Positions 36,145-39,622 of a stretch of DNA of 39,622 nucleotides are shown in pieces. Numbering within the stretch: position 1 is the stretch's first letter; each line of letters opens with the position of its first letter. The position numbers and the translations under genes were made by a program. A model generated the notes under the pieces. That model was given only the letters and a program-made list of their open reading frames with translations, was not told the DNA's origin and did no database searches. Location: contig CAZSWR010000024.1 in the NCBI GenBank assembly GCA_964610885.1, forward strand, positions 1-39,622, read 5' to 3'. The stretch comes from CAZSWR01 sp964610885. GTDB lineage: Bacteria > Bacteroidota > Ignavibacteria > Kapaibacteriales > UBA2268.

Positions 36145-36503
36145 TTTCTACCTTAGTATTCATATAATTACAATACGCAAAATTACAAAAAAAGGTACTA
36201 ATAAATCCAAAGAAAATTACACATCGCAGATAATTGCTTGCAACGAAGCCCTTTGAAGGATCAAGAAGCAGGAATCGCACGGCCTTAAGGCAGCGTAAGT
36301 CCATGGTTTTCAACATCGCAAACTGCCTCCACGCCGCCCCTGCCGGCAGCGCACAAACTGAAGCCGGCACTACCCTTCTTTAGCGAGGATAGTGCCGGTA
36401 AACTTATAAAATCATCTGTATAAATCCGATCTTTTCGCCTCTCGAGTTGTCGCAGGGATGATTGGGAACCATGCCGACACAAACAGACGCGAGCATTGAA
36501 AGA
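36145..36503. other. Intergenic stretch between glyS and the LamG gene
   Basis: This 359-base gap lies between two minus-strand genes. The left end is AT-rich (glyS promoter region), and a 13-bp hairpin lies at 36363-36399. A 65-codon frame at 36285-36482 lacks features of a gene. Nothing else is recognised. Confidence 0.5.
36363..36399 (-). terminator. Hairpin downstream of the LamG gene, possible weak terminator
   Basis: GCCGGCACTACCC (36363-36375) pairs with GGATAGTGCCGGT (36387-36399) over 13 positions, with minor mismatch. On the minus strand only TTCAGTTTG follows. It is about 105 bases after the LamG stop codon. Confidence 0.4.
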
Positions 36504-38588
36504 TTAATCGGGATGAGTAAAGAACTCGTTCATCCCGATAATCGTTACCTGGACAGTGTTTCCGGCATCGACGACTGTTACGTTTTCCGCAGGAATGGGG
36601 ACGAAGCGCGAGCCATTGTGTATGCGGAATAGGTTATTATTCTTCCAGTTGCCCGTTTTGAGGGCGGTTTTGGGGATCTCCAAGCGAAGTGTAGCGTTTA
36701 GATTGTCCTCCGCATCAACATCCCAGAAATCCACAAGAGCGGTGCCGGCCGTTGTCTGGTCGTTATTAATCCTGATTTTTACCGATTGCGTTGGCTCGTC
36801 ATAGCATGTAATCGAAACGGGGTAGTTGTTCGTGCCGTCCCAGAGCGGATACAGTTTAGGAGTGCTCATAACCGGCCTTTGGGCAAGGTAGCCGCCGGCA
36901 ATGGCGCTGACCAGGCCATCGCCCCAAATTGAGCCTCTCACCTCGAGATCGCCTGTGCCCAAGGCAATGTTCCTGTTTAAGTATAGATTACCGTTCACGG
37001 TGGCGCCCGATGCAAAGGTAGGGTCGGAAGCTATGTCGATGAACATTTGATTCATTGTTGGAGTGCCGGTAATATTGGCATCGTAAGTTGTTACGTTGGG
37101 CAATGTCCATTTGAAAAGTCCGGCGCTTTGGCTGGGGGCGATTGCTCCATCGCTCCAATTAATCGACTTGCTTACATTGGCGTCTTCCGCACCGATCCAA
37201 GTATTGAAAGCTGTCGAGGAGACCCAAGCGCTCGCCAAGTCCATGTTGGTGAGAAAGCCATATTTGCTGTCGGATGTTTGGTCGTACGCATTCGAACTGT
37301 TTCCTTCGTTGAATTTGAAATATCCTACTAAATTTGCTTCATTTCCTCTAAGCGTTTTGGTCATGCTCGTGCGAATTTGGGCCTCGGAGCGCGTTGCGTG
37401 CCATATCCTGATTTCATCGATTTGCCCCTCAAAGTTATATCGTTCGTTATGATATTCTCCGTTTTGGTACAAATTCGCGATTGTAAAAATATTCACATTT
37501 GGAATTGCAGTATTAGTCCCTGTCGCATCCAATTTTCCATTAACATACAAGGATACTGTGTTGCCATCTTTCGTAATTGCAACGTGCATCCATTCGCCTG
37601 AATTGATAAGTGTATTGCCTGTTACCACTTGCCATCCACCGACATCGGTTCCATATTGAAGCAAGCCTTCGTTCATACGAAACTCCACCGCATTATTGCT
37701 GGTGGTGGAACCCCAGCTGACGATATCCTCTTCAGTATCCTGATTTGTGGTTTTTATCCATGCCTCGATAGTTAAATTATCGTTAAAGAATGCAGGAGAA
37801 TTCCCTTCGCTAAAGGCTATGTAATCTTCGCCCCCATCGAAGGCCAACGCTTTGCGAGCGCCGTCCAGAGCGCCGGATGCTGCCCACGTGGCGCCGGAGA
37901 TTGTTCCGTCGTTCGTGTTCGAGCTGTTGTCGGTGAGCGTGGTGCCTGTGCCGTCGTTCATTGAGTAATATGCAGCAAGGTTTGGTTCTGTTCCGGTCAA
38001 TTGCTTGTACATGGAGGCTCTGATCTCGTCGCCCGTTCTGACCACGTTCCACAGCCTTATTTCGTCCATATATCCGCCGAAATAGTTTTGGCTAATATTA
38101 TTCCACGGAGCTTTTCCGATATACATGTCATTAGTATTGGTTATCGTAAGTGATGGAGAAGCTACACTTCCAAACTCCACTCCATTGATGTAGCCCTTAA
38201 GGAATCCGCCACTGTTCCATGTCATCGCAACATGTGTCCACTGATTCAATGGTACTGATCCGCTTGGACTTGCCAGAGTTATGACAGTTCCAACTGGACC
38301 CCATTCCCTGGCTTCGATTACTAATTTACCATCAGATATGCCCATGACAAAGCAATAATCGGCTGAAGATGGTATGGCTTTCCCGATTATTTTCGTTTCG
38401 TTGTTATCCGTTCTGAAGATCCACACCTCGGCAGTGAATTGCGTAAAGTTAAGGCTGGCATTGTGCGGCACGGAGACGTAGTCGCTACTACCGTTAAATT
38501 TCAAAGCGTATTGGCCAATTTGCCCATAAGCGTTAGCCCCGAAAAAGCAACATAGAATCAAAACTAACGTAAGAAATTTTGAGTTCAT
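36504..38588 (-). CDS. Secreted protein with two LamG/concanavalin A-like domains
   Basis: A 694-residue surface protein. The signal peptide is MNSKFLTLVLILCCFFGANAYGQ (written with the break after residue 20 as AYGQ). Two LamG-type jelly-roll domains follow, at about 25-210 (YALKFNGSSDYVSVPHNASL, FTAEVWIF, MDEIRLWNVVRT) and about 245-420 (LTIEAWIKTTN, WMHVAITKDG, IDEIRIWHATRS). Each is followed by the typical LTGTEPNLAAYYSMNDG or LRGNEANLVGYFKFNEG element. Such domains bind glycans or proteins. The last 120 residues are not a T9SS type A domain but match the left-edge protein, ending VTIIGMNEFFTHPD. AAAGGTG lies 6 bases before ATG 38588, chosen over an upstream in-frame ATG that would give an odd N-terminus. 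Confidence 0.86.
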   Translation of the reverse strand: MNSKFLTLVLILCCFFGANAYGQIGQYALKFNGSSDYVSVPHNASLNFTQFTAEVWIFRTDNNETKIIGKAIPSSADYCFVMGISDGKLVIEAREWGPVGTVITLASPSGSVPLNQWTHVAMTWNSGGFLKGYINGVEFGSVASPSLTITNTNDMYIGKAPWNNISQNYFGGYMDEIRLWNVVRTGDEIRASMYKQLTGTEPNLAAYYSMNDGTGTTLTDNSSNTNDGTISGATWAASGALDGARKALAFDGGEDYIAFSEGNSPAFFNDNLTIEAWIKTTNQDTEEDIVSWGSTTSNNAVEFRMNEGLLQYGTDVGGWQVVTGNTLINSGEWMHVAITKDGNTVSLYVNGKLDATGTNTAIPNVNIFTIANLYQNGEYHNERYNFEGQIDEIRIWHATRSEAQIRTSMTKTLRGNEANLVGYFKFNEGNSSNAYDQTSDSKYGFLTNMDLASAWVSSTAFNTWIGAEDANVSKSINWSDGAIAPSQSAGLFKWTLPNVTTYDANITGTPTMNQMFIDIASDPTFASGATVNGNLYLNRNIALGTGDLEVRGSIWGDGLVSAIAGGYLAQRPVMSTPKLYPLWDGTNNYPVSITCYDEPTQSVKIRINNDQTTAGTALVDFWDVDAEDNLNATLRLEIPKTALKTGNWKNNNLFRIHNGSRFVPIPAENVTVVDAGNTVQVTIIGMNEFFTHPD

Positions 38589-39240
38589 AATAACACCTTT
38601 GGAATGATTATTAAATATATTTTCCATGATTATTTATCTTGATTATTCCTTTCGAAGCAAATATGGATTGATTGCGCCAAGTCCTTATTCGGCAATTGAC
38701 TAAGCGCATTCCGGCAAGCTGATATTCTTGCCAACATCAGCATATTCAAGCTGTTACGCGGAGCCTTGAGGAGCAGTTATTAATGATATTCTTACATTTT
38801 CTATATGCCTTACGAACCTCCAAACCAAAAGCAAAGAAAATATGCTTGGCCCAAGATTCGGTAAATAATTCAGCATTTCAAGGAAAATAAATCAAGTATC
38901 GATCAAAAAATATGCTCTGCCAGACGAAACCCGAGCAGAGCAAATATAACAATATTTATCAGAATATTCAAGCATTTATCAATGTCAACAAACAATAATT
39001 TTCTAAATAGAATCGATTTCAATTCAAAATTTTGTTTCAGGAGGAGATTGCTTTTTTTTCGCGAAGTATAGGGGATCGTGGTTTTTGGGGGGAATGTTAG
39101 ATTCAAGATTTTCAACAATGATAAAGCACGAATAAACACTCTCATGATTATTATCAGTGAAGGACAATAAAAAAACCGGCTTTCGGGATTGAAGGCCGGT
39201 TTTTACAATATTGATATTATATCAATTGGGAATGTTCTAT
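38589..39240. other. 652-base intergenic stretch, mostly unexplained
   Basis: This AT-rich gap lies upstream of the LamG gene. Apart from the ferredoxin terminator at 39169-39204 and a small GCTGAT/ATCAGC hairpin near 38720-38745, nothing is recognised. An 80-codon minus-strand frame (38903-39145) is AT-driven and lacks a ribosome-binding site, so it is not called. Confidence 0.5.
39169..39204 (-). terminator. Intrinsic terminator of the ferredoxin gene
   Basis: AAAACCGGC (39172-39180) pairs perfectly with GCCGGTTTT (39195-39203), with A runs on the left and T on the right, so it works on the minus strand and perhaps both. It starts 37 bases after the ferredoxin stop. Confidence 0.9.
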
Positions 39241-39429
39241 TTATGCTTTCGAGATTGCGCCGACGGGGCATACCGATTCGCATTGGGGGCTGTCGTAGTG
39301 GCCAACGCAGTCCACGCATTTCGATGCGTCAACAACGTATGTGTCTGAACCTTCTGAAATTGCGCCAACGGGGCATTCTGCTTCGCATGCTGCGCAGCTG
39401 ATACATTCGTCTGATATTTTGCGAGCCAT
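39241..39429 (-). CDS. 2[4Fe-4S] ferredoxin, Chlorobium/Allochromatium type
   Basis: A 62-residue low-potential electron carrier in the cytosol. The first cluster motif is CISCAACEAECP (C9, C12, C15, C19). The second is CVDC-x8-CESVCP (C38, C41, C50, C54), where eight residues replace the usual two between the second and third cysteines. This longer loop is the mark of the ferredoxins of green sulfur and purple bacteria (Alvin-type), which have unusually low potentials. Four cysteines per motif are intact. GGAG lies 9 bases before the ATG, and a strong terminator follows, so it appears to be a single-gene transcript. Possible partners include pyruvate- or 2-oxoglutarate:ferredoxin oxidoreductase; none is in the window. 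Confidence 0.95.
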   Translation of the reverse strand: MARKISDECISCAACEAECPVGAISEGSDTYVVDASKCVDCVGHYDSPQCESVCPVGAISKA

Positions 39430-39571
39430 TTTATTACTCCGAGTTTAAAAATTAAAAAACTACTTTTTCAAAAATATGAAATTTTCCTTTATCAAAAAAA
39501 TAATATTTCTAATATGAGGTAAAATGAATTCATCTTCATATCAGATCCAATACAAACCTTTCATCGATCGC

Positions 39572-39614
39572 AAAAACCGAAGCGCCCGTTCCGTTTGTGC
39601 GGAGCGGGCGCTTC
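39572..39614 (-). terminator. Strong terminator at the right edge for a gene beyond the window
   Basis: A 15-bp stem (39579-39593 with 39600-39614, one G-T pair) is followed on the minus strand by CGGTTTTTG. It probably ends a minus-strand gene lying right of the window; the plus side reads TTGGTTTT, so it may act both ways. Confidence 0.8.
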
Positions 39615-39622
39615 TTGGTTTT

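Noticed and set aside
36180..36420. Possible structured RNA between glyS and the LamG gene, such as a T-box or glycine riboswitch
   Set aside because: I could not find a T-box motif or glycine aptamer features, only a single terminator-like hairpin.
36285..36482. 65-codon minus-strand frame
   Set aside because: There is no ribosome-binding site or recognisable domain, and it overlaps a terminator-like hairpin.
38903..39145. 80-codon minus-strand frame
   Set aside because: It is AT-driven with Lys/Leu/Ile/Phe bias, has no ribosome-binding site, and sits in a gap rich in chance frames.

Overview
The window looks like a chromosomal segment from a Bacteroidota/Chlorobiota-group (FCB) bacterium, most likely of the Ignavibacteria/Kapabacteria kind. 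Pointers are several large secreted proteins ending in type IX secretion (T9SS) type A-like C-terminal domains, a Chlorobium-type 2[4Fe-4S] ferredoxin, an alpha2-type glycyl-tRNA synthetase, and short palindromic dispersed repeats in almost every long intergenic gap. This assignment is an inference from gene content. No rRNA, tRNA, CRISPR array, prophage or transposase gene was recognised.

Layout. The left edge holds the 3' end of a secreted or surface gene (1-561, +) with its terminator and one copy of a 134-bp dispersed repeat. Next comes a minus-strand metabolic pair, sucD then ndk (894-2344), and an M16 zinc peptidase (2878-4140, -). That peptidase is divergent from a membrane Fe-S oxidoreductase of the HdrD/CCG type (4327-6360, +). 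A membrane-anchored parvulin foldase (6544-8802, +) follows. From 8.8 to 10.1 kb lies a loose region with two orphan reading frames and a 144-bp palindromic MITE-like element. After this come a BNR-like secreted protein (10147-11379, +) and a cysteine-desulfurase-like PLP enzyme (11461-12603, -).

The middle (13-27 kb) is a minus-strand block of exported proteins: a small T9SS-type protein, a T9SS-type acid phosphatase-like phosphoesterase, a 1182-residue BNR-repeat protein ending in a dockerin-like repeat, a double-OmpA-domain outer-membrane protein, and an 1854-residue secreted giant just upstream of it.

The right part (28-39 kb, all minus) has a TPR protein with a DUF3467 gene, a secreted two-HKD phospholipase D/nuclease-like protein with an OB-fold-like N-terminus, glyS with a C-terminal processing protease, a two-LamG-domain surface protein, and a ferredoxin. 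The LamG protein and the left-edge protein share a roughly 120-residue C-terminal module, about half identical and gapless by eye, which is not the usual T9SS domain.

How the genes work together. Housekeeping functions (TCA cycle, nucleotide balance, tRNA charging, envelope proteolysis and folding, low-potential electron transfer) alternate with an exported set that fits a surface-active, polymer-degrading or phosphorus-scavenging lifestyle. No T9SS machinery gene is present, so the secretion route is inferred from the substrates alone. The best candidates for something undescribed are the giant protein/OmpA pair, the shared C-terminal module, and the families of hairpin-rich dispersed repeats.
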